Shown piece after piece: positions 17,821 through 27,676 of a stretch of 64,000 nt of DNA. This DNA comes from Clostridium grantii DSM 8605. Its GTDB lineage: Bacteria > Bacillota > Clostridia > Clostridiales > Clostridiaceae. The notes beneath the pieces were generated by a model that had not been told where the DNA came from, searched no databases, and was given only the letters and a program-made list of their open reading frames with translations. Location: the NCBI RefSeq assembly GCF_900129965.1, contig NZ_FQXM01000003.1:271127-335126 (forward strand). The letters are read 5' to 3'. The translations under genes and the position numbers were made by a program. Numbering within the stretch: the first letter of the stretch is position 1; each line of letters begins with the position of its first letter.

Positions 17821-18819
17821 CTATCTTGTTACGAAATATTTTAAAGTTCTGATTAATTGGTTAGTATATGACATTTCATTGTCGTACCAAGCAGCAACTT
17901 TAACTAATTGCTCTCCGCCTGCTTCCATAACTCTTGTTTGCGTTCCATCAAATAATGATCCAAAGCTAATTCCGATTATATCAGTAGATACTAATTCTTC
18001 TTCAGTATATCCAAATGATTCGTTACTAGCAGCTTTCATAGCTTCATTGATTTCTTCAGCAGTTACTTTTTTATCTAAAGTAACAACTAATTCAGTTAAT
18101 GAACCAGTTATAACTGGAACTCTTTGAGCACCACCATCTAATTTTCCTTTTAATTCTGGAATAACTAATCCTATTGCTTTAGCAGCACCAGTTGTGTTTG
18201 GAACTATTGATGCAGCAGCTGCTCTAGCTCTTCTTAAATCATTTTTTGCGTGAGGAGCATCTAAAGTGTTTTGGTCATTAGTGTAAGCATGGATAGTAGT
18301 CATAAATCCTTTTTGAATTCCGAACTGATCATTTAAAACTTTAGCCATTGGAGCTAAACAGTTTGTAGTACAAGAAGCACCAGAAATAACAGTTTCTGTT
18401 CCATCTAATACATCATTGTTTACATTAAATACAACTGTTTTTAAATCTCCAGTTGCAGGAGCTGAAATAACAACTTTCTTAGCGCCAGCTTCTAAATGAA
18501 GACCAGCTTTTTCTTGAGATGTGAAGAATCCAGTACACTCTAAAACTACGTCTACTTTTAATTCTGCCCATGGTAAGTTTGCAGGGTTTCTATCTGCAAC
18601 AACTTTGATTTCTTTTCCGTTAACTACGAAAGATCCTTCTTTAACTTCTATTTCTCCATCAAATCTTCCTTGTGCTGAATCATATTTAAATAAGTGTGCT
18701 AAAGTTTTAGCATCTGTTAAGTCATTGATTGCAACAACATTAAACTCAGGGTTGTTAATCATTAATCTTAATGCCAATCTTCCTATTCTTCCAAAACCAT
18801 TAATCGCTACATTTACCAT
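17821..18819 (-). CDS. gap: glyceraldehyde-3-phosphate dehydrogenase, type I
   Basis: NAD-linked oxidation of glyceraldehyde-3-phosphate to 1,3-bisphosphoglycerate. 332 residues. NAD fold AINGFGRIGRLALR, with NDLTDAKTLAHLFKYDS after it. Catalytic Cys in SGASCTTNCLAPMAK, the histidine in TTIHAYTNDQ, and the C-terminal WYDNEMSYTNQL. AGGAGG precedes the ATG. It is the first enzyme gene after cggR. Confidence 0.97.
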   Translation of the reverse strand: MVNVAINGFGRIGRLALRLMINNPEFNVVAINDLTDAKTLAHLFKYDSAQGRFDGEIEVKEGSFVVNGKEIKVVADRNPANLPWAELKVDVVLECTGFFTSQEKAGLHLEAGAKKVVISAPATGDLKTVVFNVNNDVLDGTETVISGASCTTNCLAPMAKVLNDQFGIQKGFMTTIHAYTNDQNTLDAPHAKNDLRRARAAAASIVPNTTGAAKAIGLVIPELKGKLDGGAQRVPVITGSLTELVVTLDKKVTAEEINEAMKAASNESFGYTEEELVSTDIIGISFGSLFDGTQTRVMEAGGEQLVKVAAWYDNEMSYTNQLIRTLKYFVTR

Positions 18820-18875
18820 TTACAATTACCTCCTAATATTTGTTTAATAAATTTATGTTAATGTTTATACATAAC

Positions 18876-19919
18876 TTAGTTTGATGTTTCTCTTTCACTT
18901 AAAATTTTCATAATTTCCATAGCTGCACCTTCATCGGTGAATAATATGCTATTCTTACTATACATTTCTGTGGCAATTATGGCTTTTGCTTTTCTCTTAC
19001 CACCAGCTATAGCAATGGAAGTCTCCACGTTTGTCATTTGTTCATTTTTGATACCTATAGTTGGTGTAGAAAAAATTATCTCACCTTCTATATTAAAGTA
19101 ACAGCCAAATGCTTCTCCTACTGCTCCTAATTGTTCTAATTTTTCAACTATTTCCTTACCTAATCCTCTTTTTTCTGCCATTTTTGTAGCTCTTCCAATA
19201 CCATATATAAGTATATCTGCATTATTAATTAAATCTAATACTTCCATAATACTTTTTTCTTTTTGTATTGTTTTTAAAGCAGAATCACTTAGATTATCTG
19301 GAACATGTAGCATTTTGTATCTTGCATCTAGCTTATTAGCTAATTTTGCAGCTATAGTATTAGATTGAACATCAACATTTCCACCTATACCACCTCTAGC
19401 CGGCACTACCATTATATCATTTTTTGACCTAATATGGGGTATATTATCAATAATTTTTTTTACTGATGACCCTCCTGTCAATGCAATTATATTATTATCT
19501 TTTAATCTTTCTTTTATGTAACTTGCTGCAGTTTTTCCTATTTCATTTAAAACTATCTCATTATCATCTGCATTTCCTGGAACTATAAATACCTTTTTTA
19601 CATTTAAATTTTTTTCTAAAAATTCTTCAATTTCATGTAATCCTCTAAGGTCATGTATAAGTTCTTTTAATTTATCTACTACTTCTTCACCTTCTTCAGT
19701 AACTTTCATACCTTCTGAAGTAATATCTATTAAATTCTGTTTTTTCAAAAAATTTATTTCGGTACGAACTATTCTTTCACTCATTCCTAATAAATTTGAT
19801 AACATTCTTCTTCCTACAGGAGCATTATAATAAATAGTTCTAAGTATAGAATATCTTTTTTGAAGAACTTCTAAAAGTTCCGGCATAATTTTTTGCTGTA
19901 AACTTAAGATTTCATACAC
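18876..19919 (-). CDS. cggR: central glycolytic genes regulator CggR
   Basis: SorC-family repressor of the gap operon, relieved by fructose-1,6-bisphosphate in the known family. N-terminal winged helix about residues 25-75 (LLGMSERIVRTEINFLKKQ recognition region), then a sugar-phosphate-binding domain with ALTGGSSVKKI and VVPARGGIGG. GTG 19919 is chosen because AGGGAG lies eight bases upstream; a GTG at 19928 overlaps that site. The gene lies directly upstream of gap, as in Bacillus. Confidence 0.93.
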   Translation of the reverse strand: MYEILSLQQKIMPELLEVLQKRYSILRTIYYNAPVGRRMLSNLLGMSERIVRTEINFLKKQNLIDITSEGMKVTEEGEEVVDKLKELIHDLRGLHEIEEFLEKNLNVKKVFIVPGNADDNEIVLNEIGKTAASYIKERLKDNNIIALTGGSSVKKIIDNIPHIRSKNDIMVVPARGGIGGNVDVQSNTIAAKLANKLDARYKMLHVPDNLSDSALKTIQKEKSIMEVLDLINNADILIYGIGRATKMAEKRGLGKEIVEKLEQLGAVGEAFGCYFNIEGEIIFSTPTIGIKNEQMTNVETSIAIAGGKRKAKAIIATEMYSKNSILFTDEGAAMEIMKILSERETSN

Positions 19920-19944
19920 TTCAAACACTCCCTGGCTTTTTTTT

Positions 19945-19984
19945 GTCCCGGGATATACATTTATGTCCCATGAATATTATTATA
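19945..19984 (-). promoter_or_regulatory. cggR promoter -10 and CggR-type operator
   Basis: A -10 TATAAT lies at 19984-19979 (minus). Just downstream two GGGAC blocks occur, in TGGGACATAAATGTATATCC and CGGGAC, spaced like the GGGAC half sites of CggR operators. The site would sit at the start of the transcript and implies autoregulation. The -35 is weak. Confidence 0.65.
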
Positions 19985-20015
19985 AGCTATAAAGAGAAAT
20001 TTTTAAATAGTTTTT

Positions 20016-20059
20016 TGAAAAAAAAAAAAAAAATTAACAAAAAGAATTCTTTTTGTTAA
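20016..20059 (-). terminator. rpoN terminator: 26-bp perfect palindrome plus long T tract
   Basis: TTAACAAAAAGAA mirrored as TTCTTTTTGTTAA spans 20034-20059 and includes the rpoN stop codon. About 17 T follow on the minus strand. Confidence 0.85.
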
Positions 20060-21420
20060 TATCTCTTTCTTTTACTAGAAGATTTTATTTCTAATTCCTC
20101 TCTATATTTAGCTACAGTCCTTCTTGATATATTGAAATTCTTTTCTTTTAACAAATCACAGATTTTTTGATCTGAGTAAGGTTTCTTACTATCTTCACTT
20201 TCTACAATATTCTTTATTTCTTTTTTTATAATTAGTGTAGAAACATTGTCATCATAATTATTTTGAGCTATTCCTGTAATAAATAAATCTTTAATTTTTA
20301 TTGTTCCTTTATCAGTGTATACATACTTATCTCTTATAGCTCTACTAACTGTAGATTCATGAATTTGTAGCATTTCCGCTAATTCTTTTAAAGTTAAAGG
20401 TTTTAAATATTTCTCTCCCATATCAAAATAATCTCTTTGAACTTCCACAAGTTTAGTTAGAATTCTAAATATGGTGCTTTCTCTTTGATTAATACTTTTA
20501 ATTAAAAACAAAGCACTATTTATCTTATCTTTAACATACTTAACCGTTTTTTCGTCTTCATCATTATAAATTATATTTTTATAAGTTTTATTAATATTTA
20601 ATTTAGGTATTTCATCATTATTCATAATAACAAAATACTCATCATTAATTTTTTTTATGTGAGCCTCTGGTGAAATATAATTAGTCTCTTCCCCTGTATA
20701 AAAACCTCTTGAAGGTTTTGGTTCTAAAGTTTTAATTATATCTCCATATCTTTGCGCTTCTTGAATTGAAATATTAAGTTCTTTTGCTATTACTGCATAT
20801 TTGTTATCAGCCATTGATTGTAGATAATTTTCTACAATTAGATAAATTTCCTTATCCGTTATTTGCTTTTTGTTCAATTGTATTTTTAAACACTCTATTA
20901 AATTAACCCCACCTATTCCCGGTGGATCCAAAGAATGTATTACCTTTAAAGCTTCCTCAACTGTACTTATTTCTACATTTAATTCTTCAGCTAAAATATT
21001 TTTATTTGTATAAAGATATCCCCTAGAGTCAATATCTTCCACTATATACATGCATAGATATTTTAAAGATTCACTTAAATTTAAATCGATTACTTGTTCT
21101 ATTAAATATTCTTTCAATGATTTCTTAGCACTTATAAAAGTAAAAGGCGATACTTCTTCTTCATTATTTACATAATAATTTTTATTGGAATAATTAAAAT
21201 CATCATCTAAATATTTTATAAGTTCTTTATAGTCTATATCATCTTTCTTCTCTTTTGATTTTTTTTCGGTTTCTAATATAGGATTTTCTTCAATCTCTTT
21301 AGTTATATAAGATTGCATTTCCATATTAGTCATTTGAAGAATTTTCACAGACATCTGCATCTGTTGTGTCATTATTAATTTTTGTTCTTGAGTCATCCGT
21401 AAATCAAATTCCATCTTCAT
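20056..21420 (-). CDS. rpoN: RNA polymerase sigma-54 factor
   Basis: Alternative sigma factor needing AAA+ enhancer-binding proteins. 454 residues. Region I is Gln/Leu-rich (MTQQMQMSVKILQMTNMEMQSYI, read here in part). The core-binding region follows, with HSLDPPGIGGVNL. The C-terminal helix-turn-helix includes LKELAEMLQIHESTVSRAIRDKY, and the RpoN box reads SRRTVAKYREEL. It lies just upstream of cggR but ends in its own strong terminator. No enhancer-binding protein gene lies in this window. Confidence 0.95.
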   Translation of the reverse strand: MKMEFDLRMTQEQKLIMTQQMQMSVKILQMTNMEMQSYITKEIEENPILETEKKSKEKKDDIDYKELIKYLDDDFNYSNKNYYVNNEEEVSPFTFISAKKSLKEYLIEQVIDLNLSESLKYLCMYIVEDIDSRGYLYTNKNILAEELNVEISTVEEALKVIHSLDPPGIGGVNLIECLKIQLNKKQITDKEIYLIVENYLQSMADNKYAVIAKELNISIQEAQRYGDIIKTLEPKPSRGFYTGEETNYISPEAHIKKINDEYFVIMNNDEIPKLNINKTYKNIIYNDEDEKTVKYVKDKINSALFLIKSINQRESTIFRILTKLVEVQRDYFDMGEKYLKPLTLKELAEMLQIHESTVSRAIRDKYVYTDKGTIKIKDLFITGIAQNNYDDNVSTLIIKKEIKNIVESEDSKKPYSDQKICDLLKEKNFNISRRTVAKYREELEIKSSSKRKRY

Positions 21421-21607
21421 ATATTATCACCACTCAATAATTTCTTCTAGCGCTTACGTACCTCTTACATTATATCATAATTTAAAAACATTGTTGATAC
21501 TGTAACTCTTTATCTTTTGATTTTGTATTAAATTAAGAAACTTAGTAGTTCATTTTTGAAAAAAACTCTCAGCCATCTTGTTTCGACTTTTACATTATTA
21601 TTCCCCT

Positions 21608-21647
21608 AAAAAAAGAGCTAGATGCAAATGCACCTAACTCTTTTTTT
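21608..21647. terminator. bidirectional terminator
   Basis: AAAAAAAGAG...CTCTTTTTTT with partly paired inner arms (TGCA). It serves the lipoprotein gene ending at 21656. Confidence 0.8.
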
Positions 21648-21655
21648 GTTATTTA

Positions 21656-22774
21656 TTATTTTACTTCAACTGGTACAAAAGCTTTTGCTGCATCTAAATC
21701 TTCTGGAACAACTATATCGCCTTTAACTATAGATGCTTTGTATGATTCGCATAAAGCTACTACATCAGCAGGAGTGTTTTTATCAGTTGTTGGCGCTAAA
21801 CCAACACCTTCTTCTGCTAAACCGTAAACAACAACTTCTCCACCTTTAAAGTTTCCTTCAATTAAAGCTTTTGATACATCATAAGTTGCAGTGTCTACTC
21901 TTTTCATCATTGAAGATAATATAGCGTCTGCATATTCTGGAACTATAGCTGCTTGGTCTGAATCAACACCAATTGCCCATACATCTTTTCCATTAGCTCT
22001 TTGCTCATGTGCTTCTTGTAATAAACCTAGTCCGCATGCACCTGATGCATGGAAAATTACATCAGCTCCAGCACTATATAATTTTTTAGCAGCTTCTTGA
22101 CCAGCTTGTGGGTTATCAAAAGCTCCTGTATAAGCAACATTAGATCTATCCATTAATTTAACAGCTGCTTCTGGGTTTACAGACATAACACCAGCAATAA
22201 ATCCAGCTTCAAATCTTTGAATTAAAGGCATATCTATACCACCAATAAATCCAACTTGATTAGTTTTTGTCATTTTACCAGCGATAACGCCCATTAAAAA
22301 TGAACCTTCTTGCTCTTTAAATCCAATAGAAACAACGTTTGGTAATTCTACTACAGAGTCAATTATACCAAAATTTGTATCAGGAGCCGCTGTAGCAACT
22401 TCTTCTACTGAAGATTGCATCAAGAAACCAACACCAAATACTAAGTTATTATCTTCTGCAAGTTGAGTTAAGTAAGGAACATAATCATCTTGGCTTTGAG
22501 ATTCTAAAATAACAGGTTTTACAGTATACTCAGTTTCAATTTTATCCAATCCAGCAATAGCAGAATCATTAAATGATTTATCTCCTCTACCACCAGCATC
22601 AGTTGATAAACCTACTGTAATGTCTGTTGCTGTTCTTTCGTCTTTTTCTTCTGTTGCAGTATTGTTTTTAGCTGCATTATTTTCTGTTTCTGCATTATTG
22701 TTACCTGCACAACCAGCTAATAATGTAGCAACTACAGCTACTGAAGCAACAATCGCTACTAATCTTTTTTTCAT
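21656..22774 (-). CDS. BMP family (PnrA/Med-like) substrate-binding lipoprotein
   Basis: Lipoprotein signal with lipobox VATLLAGC, then an Asn/Glu-rich linker and the BMP fold: TVGLSTDAGGRGDKSFNDSA, VGFIGGIDMPLIQRFEAGF, ADVIFHASGACGLG and WAIGVDSDQA. Known members bind purine nucleosides for ABC import. Length of 372 is normal. No permease or ATPase gene is adjacent, so the transporter must be elsewhere or the protein is a free sensor. No purine riboswitch was recognised in the 205-bp upstream gap. Confidence 0.88.
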   Translation of the reverse strand: MKKRLVAIVASVAVVATLLAGCAGNNNAETENNAAKNNTATEEKDERTATDITVGLSTDAGGRGDKSFNDSAIAGLDKIETEYTVKPVILESQSQDDYVPYLTQLAEDNNLVFGVGFLMQSSVEEVATAAPDTNFGIIDSVVELPNVVSIGFKEQEGSFLMGVIAGKMTKTNQVGFIGGIDMPLIQRFEAGFIAGVMSVNPEAAVKLMDRSNVAYTGAFDNPQAGQEAAKKLYSAGADVIFHASGACGLGLLQEAHEQRANGKDVWAIGVDSDQAAIVPEYADAILSSMMKRVDTATYDVSKALIEGNFKGGEVVVYGLAEEGVGLAPTTDKNTPADVVALCESYKASIVKGDIVVPEDLDAAKAFVPVEVK

Positions 22775-22979
22775 AAAATATTACCCCCTAAAATCTATTA
22801 ATTAAATAATTATATAGTTATTATTAATAAACTCCTATATAATTATTCAATTTACTAATTAAGATAAGCTTTATTCTAAATCTTTAACTACAAACTGAAT
22901 ATACGATAATTTTATCCAAAAATCAATACCTTTATCCTCATATTAAGTATGTTTTACAAATTATTCAAACAAACTTTTA

Positions 22980-23456
22980 TTATTTCATATTAGGAAAATT
23001 CATTTGCCTTAAAGCTTCATATGCAAATATAGATACTGTATTGGATAAATTTAATGACCTTGTAGTTGTATCTATCATTGGAATTTTTATAGCTGTTTCT
23101 TTATATTTCTCCATTATTTCTTTAGGTAATCCTGATGATTCTCTTCCAAACACAATAAAATCACCTTTTTCATATTTAGCCTCGCTATAGTATTTGCTTC
23201 CTTTTGTTGTGGCCAAAAATATTCTCGCCTTAGGGTATTTACTAAGAAAATCTTCAAAAGACTCATGAATTTCATAATTTAAATACGGCCAATAGTCCAA
23301 CCCAGCTCTTCTAACTTTTTTTTCTTCTATGTTAAAACCTAAGGGTTTTATTAAATGCAAATTTGCATTTACCAAAACACAAGTTCTTCCAATATTACCT
23401 GTATTTTGAGGTATTTCTGGCTGAAATAATACAATATTTAAATTTGGTTCATTCAT
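22980..23456 (-). CDS. trmL: tRNA (cytidine/uridine-34-2'-O)-methyltransferase
   Basis: SPOUT-class methyltransferase modifying the wobble base of tRNA-Leu isoacceptors. 158 residues with NIVLFQPEIPQNTGNIGRTC at the start, the SAM-knot motifs FGRESSGLPKE and IPMIDTTTRSLNLSNTVSI, and EALRQMNFP at the end. Start ATG 23456. Confidence 0.93.
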   Translation of the reverse strand: MNEPNLNIVLFQPEIPQNTGNIGRTCVLVNANLHLIKPLGFNIEEKKVRRAGLDYWPYLNYEIHESFEDFLSKYPKARIFLATTKGSKYYSEAKYEKGDFIVFGRESSGLPKEIMEKYKETAIKIPMIDTTTRSLNLSNTVSIFAYEALRQMNFPNMK

Positions 23457-23555
23457 TTTATTTTCTCCCTAATTTTATATTTTTTCTTTTAATGGTACTA
23501 ATATAATACATCAAATACTTCTTGGGGTAAAGAACTTATTTAACAAATGCTATTA

Positions 23556-24383
23556 TTATTCATCCAACAGAACAAATTTTCTAATGGCTTTTGCTACTCC
23601 ATCATTGTTATTTGTATCTGTGATATAATCTGCATTTAATTTAATTCCATCTTCTGCATTGCCCATAGCAATACCAAGTCCAGCATATTTAATCATAGAC
23701 AAATCATTACCACTATCTCCAATACATATAACTTCATTTCTATCTAAGCCATAAATCTTGGCTAATTGTTCAGCTGCATCTCCTTTTGAAACTCCTTTTG
23801 CATTTATTTCAAAATTCAAAGGTGCTGAACTAACTATTTCAATATCATCTAATACGCTTAATGCTTTTCTTGCTTTATTTAATTCTTCTATATCTTTGGA
23901 TACTGCAACAAATTTTAACATTTCATCTTGTGATTCTATAAAATCATCAAAATCAGAATAAACTTCCAATTTAACCTTTTGTTCTTCTGATAAACCTTCG
24001 TTAAATCTAGTGTAAGTATACCAATCTGGAAAATCACCTTCTGAAGCCACAATATCAAAGGTATTAAAAAATTTATATACATCAAAGTTTCTCATAATCT
24101 CATATATTTTACGACAAGTTTCTTTTGGTAATATTTTTTTATAAATAACTTTTTCTTCGTCTTTTTCTCTAATATAAGCGCCATTAGAAGCTATTATAGG
24201 TGTTTTAACCCCTATCATTTCCGAAAAATTTCTTGCTGAAGTAAATAATCTTCCTGTACAAACCGATATATGAACTCCTTTATCATGTGCCTCTTTTAAA
24301 ACCAATTTATTTTCTTCACTTATAACTTTATCATCATTAAGTAAAGTTCCATCCATATCTATACAAATTAATTTATATTTCAT
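23556..24383 (-). CDS. Cof-type HAD-superfamily phosphatase
   Basis: 275-residue HAD hydrolase of the Cof/YidA subgroup. Motif I is CIDMDGTLLNDD, motif II ISVCTGR, and motifs III/IV KGDAAEQL and CIGDSGNDLSMIKYAGLGIAMGNA. Members dephosphorylate sugar phosphates or FMN-like compounds; the substrate cannot be read from sequence. It has its own ribosome site and no obvious operon partner. Confidence 0.9.
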   Translation of the reverse strand: MKYKLICIDMDGTLLNDDKVISEENKLVLKEAHDKGVHISVCTGRLFTSARNFSEMIGVKTPIIASNGAYIREKDEEKVIYKKILPKETCRKIYEIMRNFDVYKFFNTFDIVASEGDFPDWYTYTRFNEGLSEEQKVKLEVYSDFDDFIESQDEMLKFVAVSKDIEELNKARKALSVLDDIEIVSSAPLNFEINAKGVSKGDAAEQLAKIYGLDRNEVICIGDSGNDLSMIKYAGLGIAMGNAEDGIKLNADYITDTNNNDGVAKAIRKFVLLDE

Positions 24384-24528
24384 TTTTCTTTACTCCTTCG
24401 TTTATAATAATGTTTGATTAATTAATTTTTCTATTTAAAAATTCATCCTATAATTATTATATACTAAAATTTATTTCATAACAATTATATAAATTATATC
24501 AAAAATATTCCATTGATATTTTCCAATG

Positions 24529-24555
24529 AAAAAAAACACGCCCTATGGCATGTTC
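24529..24555 (-). terminator. intrinsic terminator of the VanW gene
   Basis: Minus-strand AACATGCC-ATA-GGGCGTGTT followed by T8, three bases past the stop. Confidence 0.85.
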
Positions 24556-24557
24556 TT

Positions 24558-26054
24558 TTATTGTTCTGATGTTGCTGCTGGAGCTGTTGTTGTTGTTTCC
24601 GGGGTTACAGATTGTGTTGCTGGTGCTTGTTCTGTTGTTTCTTCTACAACTGGAGCTTCTACTTTTGTGCCAACTCTTTTTTCTCCATCCACAGGAACAT
24701 AGTAATCAGACGACACCGTTTCAGAATCAACTTTTTTACCATCAACATATGAGGTTCTATATACGTTCACTTTATATCCAGTGTGTGGCGCTTTATCTAC
24801 TACTTCTTTTCCAACTTCTAAAGTTGGATCTTCTATTATTTTATAACTTGCTGTGTAAGTTTTATAAACATCTGTAGTAACTTCATATTTTGTTTTAGTT
24901 AGTTCACTATTTGAGTATACTGTAAAATAAACCTTTTTATTACTTGTATAAGCATTAATATAAATAGGATACTCTTTGTTATTTTTAAATTCAAAATCTA
25001 AGTTTCCATAATCAACAGTAGCATCTCGTCCAACAGGAACATATGTTGAAGGATAAGTATGATGTCTTCTTGTTGTAATTTCTAATCCCCCTATTAAAAC
25101 TGCATTATAAAGCGTTGTAGAAACTTGACAGATTCCTCCGCCTATACCATCCACGTACTCTCCATTTAATATAACATGAGCTACTTGGTATCCTTTTGCA
25201 GCCGTCCTTTGTCCAACTACATCATTGAAACTAAATTCTTCTCCTGGCATTAATAAAGTGCCATCAATTGCTTTAGTTGCTAAAGCAATATTAGTAGATC
25301 TTTCATAACTAGAAGTTGTATAGCTTGTGCTGTAAGACCCCACATTTGAATCAATAGACCTTAGCATTTCCCCTGTTTTTTTAGCTGTTAACACTTCAAT
25401 TGGAGCTTCAACAACTAACTCGTCAGTTTCGCTTTGAATTTTTTCATTTATATCCATAGAAAGTTTTTCAGAATCTAATTTGGCACCTTCAATATCGTCC
25501 TGTACTTCAAATTTACCATTACCTAGGTATTTAATTGATGCTTCTGCAGATTCCTTGTTAATTTCTGATTCTATAGTTGCTATTACATCTTTAATCGGCT
25601 CTTCATTGTAAGTAAAATTTAGATTAAATTCTTTTTCTTCAGGATTTTTGATTAGTTTATACTTTTCCATAAAGTCTAAGTCTCTCCCATAAGAAAAAGC
25701 TTCATCTAAAGTTTCAACTATATTATACTTAGCATCTAATTCTGAATAACCAATTGTATAGGTTTTATCCCCTGCCTTAATTTCAACCTGCTTTTTACCC
25801 ACTTCATCACCATAAGCGGCAGTTAAATCATCTAATACCTGTTCCTTAGTTTTACCTGTATAATCTACTCCTTGTATAATAACTTTAGGCATCATCAAAG
25901 TATCCCATTTTTTAACTTGTGAATACTCATATCCAGATATACCTGCTGCTATAGCTACGATAGCTAAAACAGCTACTGCAATTATTCTCTTTCTTTTATT
26001 TTTCTTACTTTTTTTGCTTGATCTTCTACCTCTTTTTTCCGTATTGCTTTCCAT
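24558..26054 (-). CDS. VanW family protein with peptidoglycan-binding-like and G5-like domains
   Basis: Membrane-anchored cell-wall protein of about 498 residues. A short cytoplasmic Lys/Arg-rich start is followed by one membrane helix (IIAVAVLAIVAIAAGISG), a PG-binding-4-like region (about 60-240), the VanW core (about 250-390; SFNDVVGQRTAAKGYQVAHV, GGGICQVSTTLYNA, RRHHTYPSTYVPVG) and a C-terminal G5-like segment. A Thr/Ala/Glu-rich tail ends it. ATG 26054 follows GAGGGGGAG; an upstream start at 26111 has no ribosome site. The biochemical role of VanW is not established. Confidence 0.88.
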   Translation of the reverse strand: MESNTEKRGRRSSKKSKKNKRKRIIAVAVLAIVAIAAGISGYEYSQVKKWDTLMMPKVIIQGVDYTGKTKEQVLDDLTAAYGDEVGKKQVEIKAGDKTYTIGYSELDAKYNIVETLDEAFSYGRDLDFMEKYKLIKNPEEKEFNLNFTYNEEPIKDVIATIESEINKESAEASIKYLGNGKFEVQDDIEGAKLDSEKLSMDINEKIQSETDELVVEAPIEVLTAKKTGEMLRSIDSNVGSYSTSYTTSSYERSTNIALATKAIDGTLLMPGEEFSFNDVVGQRTAAKGYQVAHVILNGEYVDGIGGGICQVSTTLYNAVLIGGLEITTRRHHTYPSTYVPVGRDATVDYGNLDFEFKNNKEYPIYINAYTSNKKVYFTVYSNSELTKTKYEVTTDVYKTYTASYKIIEDPTLEVGKEVVDKAPHTGYKVNVYRTSYVDGKKVDSETVSSDYYVPVDGEKRVGTKVEAPVVEETTEQAPATQSVTPETTTTAPAATSEQ

Positions 26055-26264
26055 GCTACTCCCCCTCTTTCTATATGCTGTATTATCAAGTAATCTTAAG
26101 TGAAATTCCATTTATTCTTTTAACTAAATCAAAAGCCATCTTTATTTTATTTATTTTGAAACAAATTTCCTAGTTGCCTTTTATATTTCAATAATATTTT
26201 ATCATAAAATTCCAAAGAGGTTATTACAAAATAGTATCATTAAGCATTTTTTATTCCCATGTAG

Positions 26265-26900
26265 CTAAAAATATTCGCAATATAAAGCTATTGGACAAGT
26301 TTCGCATTGGGGTTTTCTAGCTTTACAAATCTTTCTTCCATGCCAAATCAAATAGTGATGCATTTGTATCCATTTTTCTTTGGGTATACTTTTCATCAAA
26401 TCTTGCTCAACTTTATCTGGAGTATTTCCTTTAGATAAACCAATTCTATTAGCTAATCTAAAAACATGAGTATCAACAGCAATGGTAGGTACATTAAATG
26501 CATTGGCTAAAACAACATTAGCTGTTTTTCTTCCTACTCCCGAAAGCTTTATTAATTCTTCAAAAGTATTTGGTACTTCACCATTATATTCTTCTATTAT
26601 GCTTTTAGATGTAGAAATTATATTTTTACTTTTATTTTTATATAAACCACAACTCTTAATAATCTCTCCTAATTCTAATTGTGATAACTGAATCATTGAT
26701 TGAGGCGTGTTATATTTTTCGAACAAAGGTTTAGTAATTATATTAACCCTTTCATCTGTACATTGAGCTGATAACATAGTAGCTACCAATAATTCAAAAG
26801 AAGAATTAAAAACCAAACCGCATTGTGCACCCTCATATGTTTCACTTAGAATATTTATTATGTTGTTTAAGGTTTTCTTATTAAATGTCCTCACCTCCAA
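26265..26900 (-). CDS. nth: endonuclease III (DNA glycosylase/AP lyase)
   Basis: Removes oxidised pyrimidines and cleaves the abasic site. 211 residues. The helix-hairpin-helix is LSGVGRKTANVVL, with catalytic Lys in GRKTAN and Asp in VDTHVFRLANRIGL. The 4Fe-4S cluster ligands are CKARKPQCETCPIALYC (C-X6-C-X2-C-X5-C). The start is unclear: TTG 26900 or GTG 26894, both overlapping the GGAGGTGAGG ribosome-like run; no ATG is available. It follows plsC closely. Confidence 0.94.
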   Translation of the reverse strand: MEVRTFNKKTLNNIINILSETYEGAQCGLVFNSSFELLVATMLSAQCTDERVNIITKPLFEKYNTPQSMIQLSQLELGEIIKSCGLYKNKSKNIISTSKSIIEEYNGEVPNTFEELIKLSGVGRKTANVVLANAFNVPTIAVDTHVFRLANRIGLSKGNTPDKVEQDLMKSIPKEKWIQMHHYLIWHGRKICKARKPQCETCPIALYCEYF

Positions 26901-26903
26901 GCT

Positions 26904-27623
26904 TTAGCCCAAGTTTGATTTATTATAAACTCCTTTGTACTCATCAGGAAGCATTTCTGCAATCTTATACATAAATGTATTTAAACATCTTTCTTCAAAA
27001 TCTTTCTTGTCCTCATCTTTTTCAATCTTTGGCAACACAAACTCTTTTCCCACTGTTACAGTTACTTTTGCATGTTGGAATTTTTCTCGTTCCATCCTTC
27101 CTGATTGACTTATAGGCAGAAGATTTTCTGTACCAGTTATAGCAATAGGTACAATATTAACCTTTGTCAATTTGGCTATTAAAGTTATTCCTTTTTTAGC
27201 TTCTATTAACTTTCCTTGTCTGCTTCTAGTACCTTCCGGGAAAATCAAAATACTCCCTCCCTCTTTTACAATATTAATGATTTTTTTCAAACCATCTTTA
27301 TCAGGAGTATTGGGTTTTACAGGGGTAGTTTTAACAACATGCATCCCTAAATTAGTAAGAGAATTGTTGTTAAGTTTAACTCCAGCTACAAATGTAACAT
27401 CATCTTTTTCTCTTAAAATACTATTTAAAACTAATCCATCGGCATTGCTAAGATGATTACATATGTAAATTACTGGTTTTTTTATATTATCTAAATTTTC
27501 GTCACCTTTAACAGTTAAATCAGCATATTTATTTATGTATCCATACATTACTTTATTTGAAATATACTTCAATAAACCCTCTGGTAATTTTCCAATAATT
27601 TTTGTCATCCATGGAGATATCAT
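26904..27623 (-). CDS. plsC: 1-acyl-sn-glycerol-3-phosphate acyltransferase
   Basis: Membrane-associated acyltransferase making phosphatidic acid. 239 residues with catalytic NHLSNADG (HX4D), FVAGVKL, substrate motif FPEGTRSRQGKL and VPIAITGTENLLP. It overlaps the nth region: the stop at 26904 is four bases before the nth start, which suggests translational coupling. Confidence 0.92.
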   Translation of the reverse strand: MISPWMTKIIGKLPEGLLKYISNKVMYGYINKYADLTVKGDENLDNIKKPVIYICNHLSNADGLVLNSILREKDDVTFVAGVKLNNNSLTNLGMHVVKTTPVKPNTPDKDGLKKIINIVKEGGSILIFPEGTRSRQGKLIEAKKGITLIAKLTKVNIVPIAITGTENLLPISQSGRMEREKFQHAKVTVTVGKEFVLPKIEKDEDKKDFEERCLNTFMYKIAEMLPDEYKGVYNKSNLG

Positions 27624-27676
27624 AAAATTTCCACCCTTCCAAATATTCGATTATACAAAACACTCTTTCTAGTATA

